NCBI GenBank assembly: GCA_014654775.1
Contig: JACVZW010000059.1
Coordinates: 50,341 to 114,340 of the forward strand
Direction of reading: 5' to 3'
DNA length: 64,000 bases
Source: Paracoccaceae bacterium
Lineage (GTDB): Bacteria > Pseudomonadota > Alphaproteobacteria > Rhodobacterales > Rhodobacteraceae
Under the pieces are notes generated by a model. It was not told the origin of the DNA and made no database searches. It was given only the letters and a program-made list of their open reading frames with translations. Both the position numbers and the translations under genes were made by a program. Position 1 is the stretch's first letter; each line of letters starts with the position of its first letter. Below are positions 44,007 to 53,246 of the stretch, piece after piece.

Positions 44007-44432
44007 ATGCTCAACGAATTCAAGACGTTCATCGCCCGCGGCAATGTCGTGGACCTTGCTGTCGGTATCATCATCGGTGCGGCCTTCACGGCCATCGTCA
44101 ACTCGCTCGTGGGGGATCTGATCAACCCCATCATCGGCCTGATCACGGGCGGGGTCGATTTCTCCAACCTCTTCATCGATCTGTCGGGCGCGGGTCCCGC
44201 CTCGCTTGCCGCCGCCCGTGAGGCCGGACAGCCGGTCTTTGCCTACGGGGCCTTCATCACCGCCGTGATCAACTTCGTGATCATCGCTTGGGTGGTGTTC
44301 TTGCTGGTCAAGGCGGTGAACAAGCTCAAGGAAGCCACCGCCAAGAAAGAGGCCGCCGAAGCCGCCGCCGCCCCGGCGGGCCCGACCGAACTGGATATCC
44401 TGATGGAGATTCGGGACGCCCTGAAGAAGTGA
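44007..44432 (+). CDS. mscL: Large-conductance mechanosensitive channel
   Basis: 141 residues. N-terminal [34 protein letters not shown] is the MscL amphipathic helix plus first membrane helix; the second helix is [22 protein letters not shown]-terminal helix EIRDALK. It opens on osmotic downshock. Followed by a strong terminator. Confidence 0.97.
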   Translation: MLNEFKTFIARGNVVDLAVGIIIGAAFTAIVNSLVGDLINPIIGLITGGVDFSNLFIDLSGAGPASLAAAREAGQPVFAYGAFITAVINFVIIAWVVFLLVKAVNKLKEATAKKEAAEAAAAPAGPTELDILMEIRDALKK

Positions 44433-44454
44433 CACCGTCACCGATCGGGCCAAG

Positions 44455-44484
44455 GGGCCGCGGGGGCAACCCCGCGGCCCTTTC
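44455..44484 (+). terminator. mscL terminator
   Basis: A perfect 11-bp stem GGGCCGCGGGG / CCCCGCGGCCC capped by a GCAA tetraloop and followed by TTTCG lies 23 bases after mscL, immediately before the convergent ald end. Confidence 0.82.
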
Positions 44485-44487
44485 GCA

Positions 44488-45606
44488 TCACAGCGCCAGC
44501 GCCTCGGCCCCGCTGATCGACGGCAGGCCCAAAGCGGTGCCCACCGCCGCATAGGTCAGCTTGCCCTTGTGCGTGTTCAGCCCGTTCAGCAGATGCTTGT
44601 CCTCGGCGCAGGCGCGCTTCCACCCCTTGTCGGCCAAGGCCAGCATGAAGGGCATCGTCGCATTGCCCAGCGCCAGCGTGGATGTCCGCGCCACCGCACC
44701 CGGCATGTTGGCCACGCAATAGTGCAGGATGCCGTCCACTTCATAGATCGGGTCCTGATGCGTGGTCGCGCGGCTGGTCTCGAAACACCCGCCCTGATCG
44801 ATGGCCACATCCACGATGGCAGCACCGGGCTTCATCGTCTTCAACTGTGCCCGCGTCACCAGCTTGGGCGCCGCCGCGCCGGGGATCAGCACCGCGCCGA
44901 TCACCATATCGGCCTCGGCCACCAGCTCCGCCGTCAGGCCCGCGCTGGCATAGCCCGTCTTCACCGTGCCGTGGAAAATATCATCCAGATAGCGCAGCCG
45001 GGGCACCGACCGATCAAGGATGGTCACATCCGCCCCCATCCCCGCCGCGACCCGCGCCGCATGGGTGCCCACCACCCCGCCGCCGATCACCACCACCTTC
45101 GCAGGCAGCACGCCGGGCACGCCGCCCAGCAGCACGCCGCGCCCGCCATTCGCCTTCTGCAGCGTCCATGCCCCTACCTGTGGGGCCAACCGCCCGGCCA
45201 CCTCGGACATCGGCGCCAAGAGCGGCAGACCGCCCCGGTCATCCGTCACCGTTTCATAGGCGATAGCGGTCACACCAGACGCCAAAAGTTCCTTCGTCTG
45301 CTCCGGATCAGGGGCCAGATGCAGGTAGGTGAACAGCACCTGCCCCTCGCGCAGCCGCGCGCGCTCCACCGCCTGCGGCTCCTTCACCTTCACGATCATC
45401 TCGGATTTGCTGAAAACCTCCGCCGCATCGGCGGCGATCTTCGCCCCCGCCGCGATGTAATCGGCATCGGCAAAGCCCGCGCCAAGCCCTGCGCCGGTTT
45501 CCACCAGCACCTCATGCCCATGCGCCACCGCCTCGCGCGCCGCAATCGGCGTCATGCCGACGCGAAACTCCTGCGGCTTGATCTCTTTCGGACATCCGAT
45601 CTTCAT
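44488..45606 (-). CDS. ald: Alanine dehydrogenase
   Basis: 372 residues from the ATG at 45606 with GGGAGAGAG upstream; the ORF track start is too early. [13 protein letters not shown] at the N-terminus, catalytic histidine in [12 protein letters not shown] loop [24 protein letters not shown]. It interconverts alanine and pyruvate with NADH. Divergent from an Lrp-family regulator, the usual controller. Confidence 0.95.
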   Translation of the reverse strand: MKIGCPKEIKPQEFRVGMTPIAAREAVAHGHEVLVETGAGLGAGFADADYIAAGAKIAADAAEVFSKSEMIVKVKEPQAVERARLREGQVLFTYLHLAPDPEQTKELLASGVTAIAYETVTDDRGGLPLLAPMSEVAGRLAPQVGAWTLQKANGGRGVLLGGVPGVLPAKVVVIGGGVVGTHAARVAAGMGADVTILDRSVPRLRYLDDIFHGTVKTGYASAGLTAELVAEADMVIGAVLIPGAAAPKLVTRAQLKTMKPGAAIVDVAIDQGGCFETSRATTHQDPIYEVDGILHYCVANMPGAVARTSTLALGNATMPFMLALADKGWKRACAEDKHLLNGLNTHKGKLTYAAVGTALGLPSISGAEALAL

Positions 45607-45703
45607 TTGCTCTCTCCCGTGCGGGCCCTCCTCGGCCCGGATGGGAAAAGCTTCCGCCAGATCGGGTGCAATTGCTTTGAATACTGCATGACGCAAGGCG
45701 CGC

Positions 45704-45726
45704 TTTGCGGTAGATTTCGCCGCAAA
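45704..45726. promoter_or_regulatory. Inverted repeat in the ald-lrp intergenic region
   Basis: TTTGCGG (45704-45710) and CCGCAAA (45720-45726) flank a 9-base AT-rich centre. It lies in the 149-base divergent gap between ald and the Lrp-family gene, 30 bases before the latter's start. Size and symmetry suit an Lrp/AsnC site; binding is not proven. Confidence 0.45.
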
Positions 45727-45755
45727 TGGCCCCTCTGGCGAAGGTTTCTTCCGCA

Positions 45756-46217
45756 ATGTCCGAACTTGACGCAACCGACCGCCGCATCCTGACCGTGTTG
45801 CAGAAGGAAGGCCGCATCACCAATGCAGACCTGTCGGAACGGGTGAACCTCTCGCCCTCCGCCTGCCACCGCCGCACCCAGCGGCTAGAGGAAGAGGGGT
45901 TCATCGCGGGCTATGTCGCCCTGCTCGACCCCCGCCGCTTGGGTCGCCCGACGACGGTCTATGTGGAAATCACCCTGCAAGGTCAGGCCGATGAGTTGCT
46001 GGATGCCTTCGAACGCGAGGTCGCGCGCATCCCCGACATCCTCGAATGCCATCTGATGGCGGGGCAGGCGGATTACCTGCTGAAAATCCTCGCACAGGAC
46101 ACCGAAGATTTCGCCCGCATCCACCGCCAGTATCTGTCGCGCCTGCCGGGTGTGCGGCAGATGCATTCCTCCTTCGCCCTGCGGACCGTGGTGCAGACCA
46201 CGGCCTTGGCGGTGTAA
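45756..46217 (+). CDS. Lrp/AsnC-family regulator of ald
   Basis: 153 residues from the ATG of [16 protein letters not shown]; an earlier in-frame ATG at 45726 would overlap the palindrome. N-terminal HTH ([27 protein letters not shown]) and C-terminal RAM ligand domain ([23 protein letters not shown]). Most likely regulates alanine dehydrogenase in response to alanine. Confidence 0.9.
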   Translation: MSELDATDRRILTVLQKEGRITNADLSERVNLSPSACHRRTQRLEEEGFIAGYVALLDPRRLGRPTTVYVEITLQGQADELLDAFEREVARIPDILECHLMAGQADYLLKILAQDTEDFARIHRQYLSRLPGVRQMHSSFALRTVVQTTALAV

Positions 46218-46220
46218 TGC

Positions 46221-46496
46221 CTAAAGCGGCTTTGGTCGCACAGAGGCTTTGCATTCCAAGGGGCGCCGCTTCGTCGCAGAATAGGCCAAGACCCCGCAAG
46301 TTTGACAGGTCCACGCGGTCAGATTGGCGGAACCTTTGGATCGGTCCCGTTTCCATTTGCAGGTCCGTCGATCAGACCGCCGTCGTCCGATACGCGTGAC
46401 ACCGCGCAGCAAGAGCCACAGGAAACCCACACTCACCAACAGGCCGAACAGCGCCAGCCACGGTTCAATCTGATGGTCCGCAATGATCCATTCCAC
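46221..46496 (-). CDS. Small membrane protein with cysteine-rich (zinc-ribbon-like) tail
   Basis: 91 residues, GTG start at 46496 without a strong ribosome site. One membrane helix (LALFGLLVSVGFLWLLLRG), then a basic tail with cysteines in RRTCKWKRD, WTCQTCGVLAYSATKRRPLECK, spaced C-x(n)-CxxC-x(n)-C as in a small zinc ribbon. Similar small proteins exist in Rhodobacterales as I recall. Its stop lies three bases from the convergent lrp stop. Confidence 0.6.
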   Translation of the reverse strand: MEWIIADHQIEPWLALFGLLVSVGFLWLLLRGVTRIGRRRSDRRTCKWKRDRSKGSANLTAWTCQTCGVLAYSATKRRPLECKASVRPKPL

Positions 46497-46652
46497 GGCA
46501 ATGCACCCATCGCGTCTGTCAAGGCGATGCTATCGAAAGTTAAGGACGAGGCAAACCATGCGGCACGCTTCGCTTTGGGTTTTTCGGAAAACGGATAGCG
46601 GGCGCTCCGGCCCCGTGATCCCCTCGCCGTGACAGCGCAAAGGAATCCCGTC

Positions 46653-47426
46653 ATGACCATCCACAGAATTGCCATAGCCCTTGTCACCTTCGTCATCTGG
46701 GCGGTCATCACGGTATGGGGCGCGCGTCTTCTTCAGGGGGGCGAGGCAGGTCTGGGCGACATGCTCAGCCAAGGCCCGGCTTGGCAGATCGTCGCGGCGG
46801 CGGCTTTCGTCCTTGCCGTCACGCTCTGGAAGGGATGGGGCAATGAAACCGGCCTGCGCCCGATCCGCCATCCCGGAACATTGCGACTGGCATGGTTCCC
46901 GATGCTCTATATCCTCGCCGGTCTGGCGGCAGCCACAGCCCTTGGCCTGCCGCCTGCGACGGTGATGCTCTGGGTGCTCATCAACACGCTTTTCGTGGGC
47001 TTCTCGGAAGAATTGATGTTCCGCGGCGTCCTGCTGCAGGCCTTCCGGTCGCGCTACAGCATCTGGCCCGCTGTCATCATCACCTCGCTCATGTTCGGCG
47101 CGGTGCACAGCCTGAACATCTTCACCACCGGGCAGGTCGCGCAATCGCTGATCCAGTCCTGCGCGGCGGCGCTCAGCGGGCTGATCTTCATGGCGCTCCG
47201 CCTGCGCACGGGGTCCATCTGGCCCGGGATGCTGCTGCATGGCTTGTGGGATTTCTCCACCTTCACCTTTGGGGCCGCCGCAGGCGGTGCGGGTGATGCC
47301 GCCACCGCCACCCCGCCGGGGATCGGGGCGATGCTCTTCCCGGTCCTGCTCGTGCTGCCCAACGCGATCTATGCGCTCTACCTCTTGCGCAATATCGGGC
47401 GCGACAATCGTGACCCGTCCAGTTGA
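46653..47426 (+). CDS. CPBP-family intramembrane metalloprotease
   Basis: 257 residues from the ATG at 46653 with AAAGGA upstream. About six to seven helices. Active site glutamates in SEELMFRGVLLQ (EExxxR), then FGAVHSLN and HGLWDFSTF histidines, the standard CAAX-protease/bacteriocin-processing set. Substrate unknown. The 226-base space after it to the rpsU terminator contains no supported gene. Confidence 0.86.
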   Translation: MTIHRIAIALVTFVIWAVITVWGARLLQGGEAGLGDMLSQGPAWQIVAAAAFVLAVTLWKGWGNETGLRPIRHPGTLRLAWFPMLYILAGLAAATALGLPPATVMLWVLINTLFVGFSEELMFRGVLLQAFRSRYSIWPAVIITSLMFGAVHSLNIFTTGQVAQSLIQSCAAALSGLIFMALRLRTGSIWPGMLLHGLWDFSTFTFGAAAGGAGDAATATPPGIGAMLFPVLLVLPNAIYALYLLRNIGRDNRDPSS

Positions 47427-47613
47427 ACCCGCCGCCGCGCCCCGTGGCCTCTGTGCGCAGGCGCACCGTTAACCAGTTTTCCCCGTGCTACCCTGCCGAA
47501 ATTTGTATGTACAGTTTGCTGCACAGAATGCGGCACAAAACAGGGCACAGCCGTTGCGGCGCATCTTCCTGAAATCGCTAGGGAAAAGGCAGGATCATGA
47601 AGCACCCGAAATG

Positions 47614-47642
47614 AAAAACCCCCGGCCTTGCGGACGGGGGTT
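47614..47642 (-). terminator. rpsU terminator
   Basis: On the minus strand AACCCCCG and CGGGGGTT pair around a loop and are followed by TTTCATTTC. It lies 39 bases past the rpsU stop, a typical intrinsic terminator. Confidence 0.82.
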
Positions 47643-47680
47643 GATCGGGTGGGGATCGCTCCCCCAGTGTCGCTAACGCC

Positions 47681-47887
47681 TTAGATGGCGCCTTCACGCT
47701 GCGCCTTCTTGCGCGCGAGTTTGCGCGCACGGCGGACCGCTTCGGCTTGCTCGCGCGCTTTTTTGACCGACGGTTTCTCGAAATGCTGCTTGAGCTTCAT
47801 TTCACGGAAAACGCCTTCGCGCTGGAGCTTTTTCTTCAGAGCACGGAGTGCCTGTTCGACGTTATTGTCGCGGACGCTGACCTGCAT
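47681..47887 (-). CDS. rpsU: 30S ribosomal protein S21
   Basis: 68 residues with strong AGGAAGGTGG upstream. [31 protein letters not shown] is the S21 N-terminus, with a very basic C-terminus ([14 protein letters not shown]). Small-subunit component assisting initiation. Single gene with its own terminator; divergent from coq9. Confidence 0.97.
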   Translation of the reverse strand: MQVSVRDNNVEQALRALKKKLQREGVFREMKLKQHFEKPSVKKAREQAEAVRRARKLARKKAQREGAI

Positions 47888-47995
47888 GTGGTTGTCACCA
47901 CCTTCCTAAGTTAGAGTTGCACTACAGTGTGCAGGCGCGCGCCCTATAACAAAGGAAACCGCCCCTGTCCACCAATGCCCGCGAAGGAGACTGTC

Positions 47996-48700
47996 ATGGA
48001 AAGCCAGCAAGCCACTGAAAACGCCCACGAGGCCGTGCTTCAGGCCGCGCTCCCCCATGTGCCCTTCGACGGCTGGTCGGCGCTGACGCTGCGCGCCGCC
48101 ATCGCCGATTCGGGTGTGGCGGAAGGGCTGGCCCGCGCCCTTTATCCGCGCGGAGGGATCGATCTCGCCGTGGCTTATCACAAGGACGGCGATCGCCGCA
48201 TGGTGGCCACGCTGGCCGCGACCGACCTGTCGCAGATGCGCTTCCGCGACCGCATCGGCTTCGCCGTCCGCACCCGCCTCGATCAGGTGGAGGACCGCGA
48301 ACTGGTGCGCCGGGGCACCACGCTTTTCGCTCTGCCACAGCATGCCCCTGAAGGGGCAAAGCTGATCTGGGGCACCTCCGACGCGATCTGGACCGCGCTC
48401 GGCGACACGACGCGCGACCTGAACTGGTATTCCAAACGCGCCACGCTGTCGGCGGTCTATGGCTCCACCGTCCTCTACTGGCTGGGGGATGACAGCCTCG
48501 GCCATCAGGCGACATGGGATTTCCTCGACCGCCGGATCGGTGACGTCATGCAGATCGAAACGCTGAAGGCCAAGTTGCGCGAAAACCCCTTGGGCAAGGC
48601 CCTGCTTGCAGGCCCCGCCAAGGTGATGGAGAAATGGCGCGTGCCGACGGTCCCCGACGACTTGCCCGGCAAGATGATGGACCGCTTCCGCCAAGGCTAA
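47996..48700 (+). CDS. COQ9-family ubiquinone biosynthesis protein
   Basis: 234 residues from the ATG at 47996, with AAGGAGA upstream. The N-terminal TetR-like part contains LTLRAAIADSGVAEGLARALYP; the C-terminal part, TLSAVYGSTVLYWLGDDSLGHQATWDFLDRRI, is the COQ9 lipid-binding domain. It supports late ubiquinone hydroxylation. Next to a quinone oxidoreductase gene, 15 bases downstream. Confidence 0.88.
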   Translation: MESQQATENAHEAVLQAALPHVPFDGWSALTLRAAIADSGVAEGLARALYPRGGIDLAVAYHKDGDRRMVATLAATDLSQMRFRDRIGFAVRTRLDQVEDRELVRRGTTLFALPQHAPEGAKLIWGTSDAIWTALGDTTRDLNWYSKRATLSAVYGSTVLYWLGDDSLGHQATWDFLDRRIGDVMQIETLKAKLRENPLGKALLAGPAKVMEKWRVPTVPDDLPGKMMDRFRQG

Positions 48701-48715
48701 GCCCAAGGATTTGCT

Positions 48716-49705
48716 ATGGAACTTTCCCACACGATGCGCGCCGTGGAAATCACCGAACCCGGCGGGCCGGAGGTTCTGAAACCCTGCACCCGCCCCGTTC
48801 CGGTGCCGGGTCACGGCCAGATCGTCATCCGCGTGGCCTATGCCGGGGTGAACCGCCCCGACGCGCTGCAACGCGCAGGCAGCTATGCGCCCCCCGCCAA
48901 TGCCTCGCCCCTGCCGGGGCTGGAAGCCTCTGGCACCGTTGTCGAAATCGGCCCCGGTGTCACGCGGTGGAGCATCGGCGACAAGGTCTGCGCGCTTTTG
49001 CCCGGTGGCGGCTATGCCGAATATGTCACCACGCCAGAAGCCCATGCCCTGCCCATCCCCGAGGGGCTGTCGCTGAAAGAGGCGGCTTGCCTGCCCGAAA
49101 CCTGCTTCACCGTCTGGTCCAACGTGGTGATGCGCGGCGGGCTGAAGGCGGGGGAACGCTTCCTCGTCCATGGCGGATCGTCGGGCATCGGCACGACCGC
49201 CATCCAGATCGCAAAGGCGCTGGGTGCGCGGGTCTTCACCACCGCAGGCTCCGACGACAAATGCGCCGCCTGCGAAGCCTTGGGTGCGGAAAAGGCGCTG
49301 AACTACCGCAACGGCGATTTCGTCGCCATGATGCATGACGAAGGCGGTGCGCACCTGATCCTCGACATGGTCGGGGGCAGCTATCTTCCTCGCAATGTCA
49401 AAGCCTTGGCCACCGAGGGGCGGCTGGTGCAGATCGCTTTCCTGCAAGGCCCGAAGGTGGAATTGAACTTCGCCGAGGTGATGATGCGCCGCCTGACGAT
49501 CACCGGATCGACCCTGCGCCCGCAGAGCGACCTCGCCAAGGCCCGCATCGCCGCCGAGGTGGAGGCGCATGTCTGGCCAATGATCGCCGCAGGAAAGCTG
49601 CGCCCCGTGATGGACAGCGAATTCCCCCTGAACGATGCCGCCGCCGCCCATGCCCGGATGGAAAGCTCCGGCCATGTCGGCAAGATCGTCCTGAAGGTGG
49701 AGTGA
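48716..49705 (+). CDS. NAD(P)H:quinone oxidoreductase, zinc-independent MDR type
   Basis: 329 residues; the start at 48716 has AAGGA upstream, and an in-frame ATG at 48734 is possible. GroES-like first half (AYAGVNRPDALQRAGSY), then NADPH loop VHGGSSGIGTTAIQIAK. No structural zinc cysteines, like zeta-crystallin/PIG3-type quinone reductases. Probably cotranscribed with coq9. Its TGA abuts the convergent stop of the next gene (TGATCA). Confidence 0.87.
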   Translation: MELSHTMRAVEITEPGGPEVLKPCTRPVPVPGHGQIVIRVAYAGVNRPDALQRAGSYAPPANASPLPGLEASGTVVEIGPGVTRWSIGDKVCALLPGGGYAEYVTTPEAHALPIPEGLSLKEAACLPETCFTVWSNVVMRGGLKAGERFLVHGGSSGIGTTAIQIAKALGARVFTTAGSDDKCAACEALGAEKALNYRNGDFVAMMHDEGGAHLILDMVGGSYLPRNVKALATEGRLVQIAFLQGPKVELNFAEVMMRRLTITGSTLRPQSDLAKARIAAEVEAHVWPMIAAGKLRPVMDSEFPLNDAAAAHARMESSGHVGKIVLKVE

Positions 49706-50161
49706 TCAGACCTCGTCCAGCGCGGCGTGAAGGATGGGCGGCAACTTCGACGCGGGCATGCCGGTCAGCGTCTTGGGGATGGTTCCGAGAAGGTTCAGTT
49801 TTCCAGGCCCTGCCAACGCATCCTGCCGATTCAATTCCGCCCGCACCGCGCCCAGAACCTGCGGTGCCGCCGCGATCAGCACCGGTCGATCCCCGGCCAC
49901 CTGTTTCAGATGCGTCACCACATGCGCGGCCAGCCTTGCGCCGGCGATCCGGTCCAGATCTGGCATTTCCATCGCCGAACGCTGATCCCCGGTCGATTCA
50001 TGCACGCGCCCCGGTCTGTCGCTATAGCGGGCCAGCGGTTCCGCCGCGATCCGCTCCACCTCCTGCATGTGGGGCCTGTCCACCGTTCCCGTGTTCTCAA
50101 GAATGATGGCACGTTCCTCGTCCATCACCACCGCCCACGTTCCCTTTGCCAGAAGTGCCAT
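49706..50161 (-). CDS. Host-attachment family (COG5622) protein
   Basis: 151 residues. The N-terminal LAKGTWAVVMDEERAIILENTG and central HVVTHLKQVAGDRPVLIAAAPQVLGAVR match the Agrobacterium 'host attachment' protein family, which belongs to the eRF1/baeRF-like fold. Despite the name, a role in attachment is not established. Second half GTIPKTLTGMPASKLPPIL is also typical. Confidence 0.8.
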   Translation of the reverse strand: MALLAKGTWAVVMDEERAIILENTGTVDRPHMQEVERIAAEPLARYSDRPGRVHESTGDQRSAMEMPDLDRIAGARLAAHVVTHLKQVAGDRPVLIAAAPQVLGAVRAELNRQDALAGPGKLNLLGTIPKTLTGMPASKLPPILHAALDEV

Positions 50162-50239
50162 GTCCTATCCTTTCAAAGCCAAGCTTGAAGGCCATTAGAC
50201 ACCCGGATCAGCGGTCTCCGCCCTGATCTGCAGCAATGC

Positions 50240-50875
50240 TCACCGCACTGCCTCCATCCCCACGACACCGCGGCAGACCCTGCCCACATCACCACCGCAG
50301 GGGCGGAGATCGAGGTCTTTGGTCAGGCAGATGCGCACCTCCTGCACCAGACCCTGACGGCAGGTGACCACCACCCCCGCCGGATCAAGCGCGGGGTTGG
50401 CCTCCAGAAACGCCTCTTCCACCACATCCGCCTCCAGCCGCAAATCACGCCCGAGTCCCCGGAACACCTCTGGCACCGCGACCCGCGCCTTCGCCTGCCG
50501 CGCAAGGTCGTAGAACCCCGCCGCAGGCAAGCCCGAACAGCGCCCGTGCTTTTTCCACTGATAGAAGGCCGCGCCCGCGCCACCGAACAGATCGGCTTGC
50601 ATGGCAGTCAGGCTGCGAGGCGGGTCCCGCTCTACCGTCCGGCAGAAGCTGGGCCACCCGTCCTCATATTGCGGCCACAGCCCGTGCAGCACGAAATCCA
50701 CACCGCGCCCCGCATCGCATTGCGGATCGTCGCGCGCATCACCCTCCAGCGCGCACCAGCTGGCCGACCAAGACAGCGCCATCACGTAATAGTCGAAATC
50801 CCCCGCCCGCTCGCCCTCGGCCCGCGCCGTGCCCGCCAGCGCCAGCGCCAGCAGCGCCGCAAAGATCACACGCAT
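50240..50875 (-). CDS. Secreted ribonuclease T2
   Basis: 211 residues from the ATG at 50875 with GGAAGGGA upstream. Signal peptide RVIFAALLALALAGTARA. Catalytic motifs CAS I (FVLHGLWPQ, near residue 63) and CAS II (WKKHGRC) with both histidines and the Lys; several cysteines for disulfides. It cleaves RNA via 2',3'-cyclic phosphate, probably in the periplasm for nutrient scavenging. Divergent from trcR. Confidence 0.93.
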   Translation of the reverse strand: MRVIFAALLALALAGTARAEGERAGDFDYYVMALSWSASWCALEGDARDDPQCDAGRGVDFVLHGLWPQYEDGWPSFCRTVERDPPRSLTAMQADLFGGAGAAFYQWKKHGRCSGLPAAGFYDLARQAKARVAVPEVFRGLGRDLRLEADVVEEAFLEANPALDPAGVVVTCRQGLVQEVRICLTKDLDLRPCGGDVGRVCRGVVGMEAVR

Positions 50876-50999
50876 TTTCCCTTCCCTCCGCTTGCGAAAC
50901 TGACTATATCCGCGCCTGAACTTCCCCGAAATCGTGGAATGGCGGCCCCGGCCGCAGCCGATTTCCCGGCCCGAGAGAGATATTGCAAGGAGCGATCCG

Positions 51000-51758
51000 A
51001 TGACGAAGCCCCTCATGGCAAAGGCCACCGCCGTCTGGCTTGTGGACAACACCACCCTTTCCTTCAAGCAGATCGCCGATTTCTGCGGGATGCACGAGTT
51101 GGAAGTGCAGGGCATCGCAGATGGCGACGTCGCGGCGGGGGTGAAGGGCTTCGATCCCATCGCCAACAACCAGCTGGAACAGATCGAGATTGAACGTGGG
51201 CAGGCCGATCCGGCCTACAAGCTGCGCCTGAAGCACAACCTTGCCGCCGTGGGCGAAGAAAAGCGCCGCGGTCCGCGCTACACCCCCCTGTCCAAGCGGC
51301 AGGATCGCCCGGCGGCGATCCTTTGGCTGGTGAAGTTCCATCCCGAACTGTCGGATGGCGCTATCGGCAAGCTGGTCGGCACGACCAAGCCCACCATCCA
51401 GTCGATCCGTGAACGCACCCACTGGAACATCAACAACATCACACCGATCGACCCGGTCGCGCTGGGCCTGTGCCGCCAGACGGAGCTTGACACCGCCGTT
51501 CAGCAGGCCGCCCGCCGCAAGGCTTCGGAAGGCTCGGTCATGTCGGATGATGAACGGCGCAAGCTGGTGTCGACCGAACAGTCGCTGGGCATGTCCGACG
51601 ATCCCAAAATGCCCACAGGCATCGAAGGGCTGGCCGCCTTCACCCGCCGCGAAGAGGAAGAGAAGCCCGCCGATTTCTCGGATGCCGAAAGCTTCTTCAA
51701 CCTGCCGCAGTCGGATGATGACGACGAGGATGAGGAAGAGACGACCCGCCGCCGCTGA
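51000..51758 (+). CDS. trcR: Cell-cycle transcriptional regulator TrcR (DUF1013)
   Basis: 252 residues from the ATG at 51000 with AAGGAG upstream. HTH-like segments KQIADFCGMHELEVQGIADGDV and AIGKLVGTTKPTIQSIRERTHWN; the acidic C-terminal tail ends DDDDEDEEETTRRR. DUF1013 proteins correspond to Caulobacter TrcR, a conserved alphaproteobacterial regulator associated with RNA polymerase. Followed by a strong terminator. Confidence 0.88.
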   Translation: MTKPLMAKATAVWLVDNTTLSFKQIADFCGMHELEVQGIADGDVAAGVKGFDPIANNQLEQIEIERGQADPAYKLRLKHNLAAVGEEKRRGPRYTPLSKRQDRPAAILWLVKFHPELSDGAIGKLVGTTKPTIQSIRERTHWNINNITPIDPVALGLCRQTELDTAVQQAARRKASEGSVMSDDERRKLVSTEQSLGMSDDPKMPTGIEGLAAFTRREEEEKPADFSDAESFFNLPQSDDDDEDEEETTRRR

Positions 51759-51778
51759 TCGCGGGCGACAGGATCAGG

Positions 51779-51811
51779 GGGCCGGGGCATTTCCCCGGCC
51801 CTTTTCCTTTT
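51779..51811 (+). terminator. trcR terminator
   Basis: A 9-bp perfect stem GGGCCGGGG / CCCCGGCCC with a 5-base loop is followed by TTTTCCTTTT, between trcR and convergent recR. A textbook intrinsic terminator. Confidence 0.88.
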
Positions 51812-51818
51812 GCCAGTA

Positions 51819-52427
51819 TCAGAACGATTTCCGCGCCCGCAGCGCCGCGCCCAGCGTGCCGTCGTCTAGGTAATCAAGCTCGCCGCCGATGGGCACGCCC
51901 TGCGCCAGAGACGTCACCGTGACCCCGGTCCCGGCCAGCGCGTCGGCGATGTAATGCGCCGTGGTCTGCCCATCTACCGTGGCGTTCAGCGCAAGGATCA
52001 CCTCGCGCGCGCCCTCATCTGCCACCCGGTCGATCAGCGCAGGAATGCGCAATTCCTCCGGCCCCACGGCATCCAGCGCCGACAGCGTGCCGCCCAGCAC
52101 GTGATAGCGCCCCTTGAACACCCCCGCCCGCTCCAGCGCCCAGAGGTCCGCCACATCCTCCACCACGCAAATCTCGCCCGTGGCGCGGCGGTCGTCGGCG
52201 CAGATGCCGCACAGATCCGCCGTCCCGATATTTCCACAGACCCGGCAATCGCGGGCCGAGGCCGCCACTTGCGCCATCGCCTGCGCCAAAGGGGCCATAA
52301 GCGCCCCCCGCCGTTTCAACAGCACCAGCACCGCCCTGCGGGCCGAGCGCGGGCCCAGCCCCGGTAGCCGCGCCATCAGGTCGATCAACGCCTCGATCTC
52401 GCGCGGGGCCTCGCCCCCGTTGCCCAT
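51819..52427 (-). CDS. recR: Recombination protein RecR
   Basis: 202 residues. N-terminal helix-hairpin-helix ([21 protein letters not shown]), zinc finger [18 protein letters not shown], Toprim domain [13 protein letters not shown] and the Walker-like tail [16 protein letters not shown]. Works with RecFO in gap repair. It lies 10 bases after ybaB, the common dnaX-ybaB-recR order. Confidence 0.96.
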   Translation of the reverse strand: MGNGGEAPREIEALIDLMARLPGLGPRSARRAVLVLLKRRGALMAPLAQAMAQVAASARDCRVCGNIGTADLCGICADDRRATGEICVVEDVADLWALERAGVFKGRYHVLGGTLSALDAVGPEELRIPALIDRVADEGAREVILALNATVDGQTTAHYIADALAGTGVTVTSLAQGVPIGGELDYLDDGTLGAALRARKSF

Positions 52428-52437
52428 GAACCCCGCC

Positions 52438-52791
52438 TCAGAAGGGCAGCTTCATATCGGCGGGCAGACCCAGCGCCTCGGTCATGCGGCGCATCTCTTC
52501 GCCCATCCGCTGCTGGCCCTTGACCTGCGCGTCCTTGATGGCGGCGACGATCAAATCCTCCACCACCTCTTTCTCCGAGGCGACAAGGATCGACGGGTCG
52601 ATGTCCAGCCCCGTCACATCCCCCTTGGCCGTCGCGCGCACCTTCACAAGGCCCGCGCCCGATTCACCGATCACGACGGTCGATGCCATCTGCTCTTGCA
52701 TCTCGGCCATCTTCGTCTGCATGTCCTGCGCGGCCTTCATCATCTTGGCCATGTCGCCCAGACCGCCCAATCCGCCCAAACCCTTCAGCAT
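52438..52791 (-). CDS. ybaB: YbaB/EbfC nucleoid-associated protein
   Basis: 117 residues from the ATG at 52791. [35 protein letters not shown] is the family's helical start; the central beta region is [20 protein letters not shown]. Dimeric DNA-binding protein. Between a small membrane protein gene and recR. Confidence 0.93.
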   Translation of the reverse strand: MLKGLGGLGGLGDMAKMMKAAQDMQTKMAEMQEQMASTVVIGESGAGLVKVRATAKGDVTGLDIDPSILVASEKEVVEDLIVAAIKDAQVKGQQRMGEEMRRMTEALGLPADMKLPF

Positions 52792-52844
52792 CGCACCGCT
52801 CCCTTGATCGCCTGTTGCAGTGATAGGGGTTGCCCCCTGCCGCT

Positions 52845-53246
52845 TCAAGGCTGCCGCCGCCGCGCGGCAAAGCCCCGCACCAGAACCGCCGCCGCGATCA
52901 GGATCAGCAGCACCACGGTCGGCCCGATCCCGCCGATACAGCCCTCGGTCATCGCTTGCACCGCGACATCCGCCCGCCGCGCTAGAAACAGAAGCCCCGC
53001 CAGCACCAGCAGCGGCAAAGCCGCCAGCACCGCAAGCCAGCGGCGCGGCCAGATCATCGCCAGTGCCACAAAGGCCAACAGGATCAGACCCACGGGCGAG
53101 GCCAGCACATAGCCCGCCTCTGCCAGCGCGCCGACGGGGCCATCGACCGGGGTCCAGCCGGGGCGGACCTTGTCGCAAACCTCGGCCTGCGCGGGCAGGG
53201 GAAGCAGCGGCAAAAGCGCGATCAGCCGTCCTCGAACGGGTCCCAT
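52845..53246 (-). CDS. Hypothetical membrane protein overlapping the dnaX 3' end
   Basis: 133 residues. Start taken at ATG 53246, 25 bases inside dnaX; a later TTG is possible. A hydrophobic N-terminus (signal-like, cleaving near PAQA), then three helices and a short basic tail RGFAARRRQP. No known family. Its insertion between dnaX and ybaB is unlike the usual gene order. Confidence 0.6.
   Translation of the reverse strand: MGPVRGRLIALLPLLPLPAQAEVCDKVRPGWTPVDGPVGALAEAGYVLASPVGLILLAFVALAMIWPRRWLAVLAALPLLVLAGLLFLARRADVAVQAMTEGCIGGIGPTVVLLILIAAAVLVRGFAARRRQP

Noticed and set aside
47485-47676. 63-aa plus-strand ORF downstream of the CPBP gene with GCACA repeats nearby, considered as an integrase or attachment-site remnant
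   Set aside because: No ribosome site, runs through the rpsU terminator, no recognisable integrase motif and no flanking direct repeat seen.
47906-49675. 589-aa minus-strand ORF opposite coq9 and the quinone oxidoreductase
   Set aside because: Antisense shadow; both plus-strand proteins are clear.
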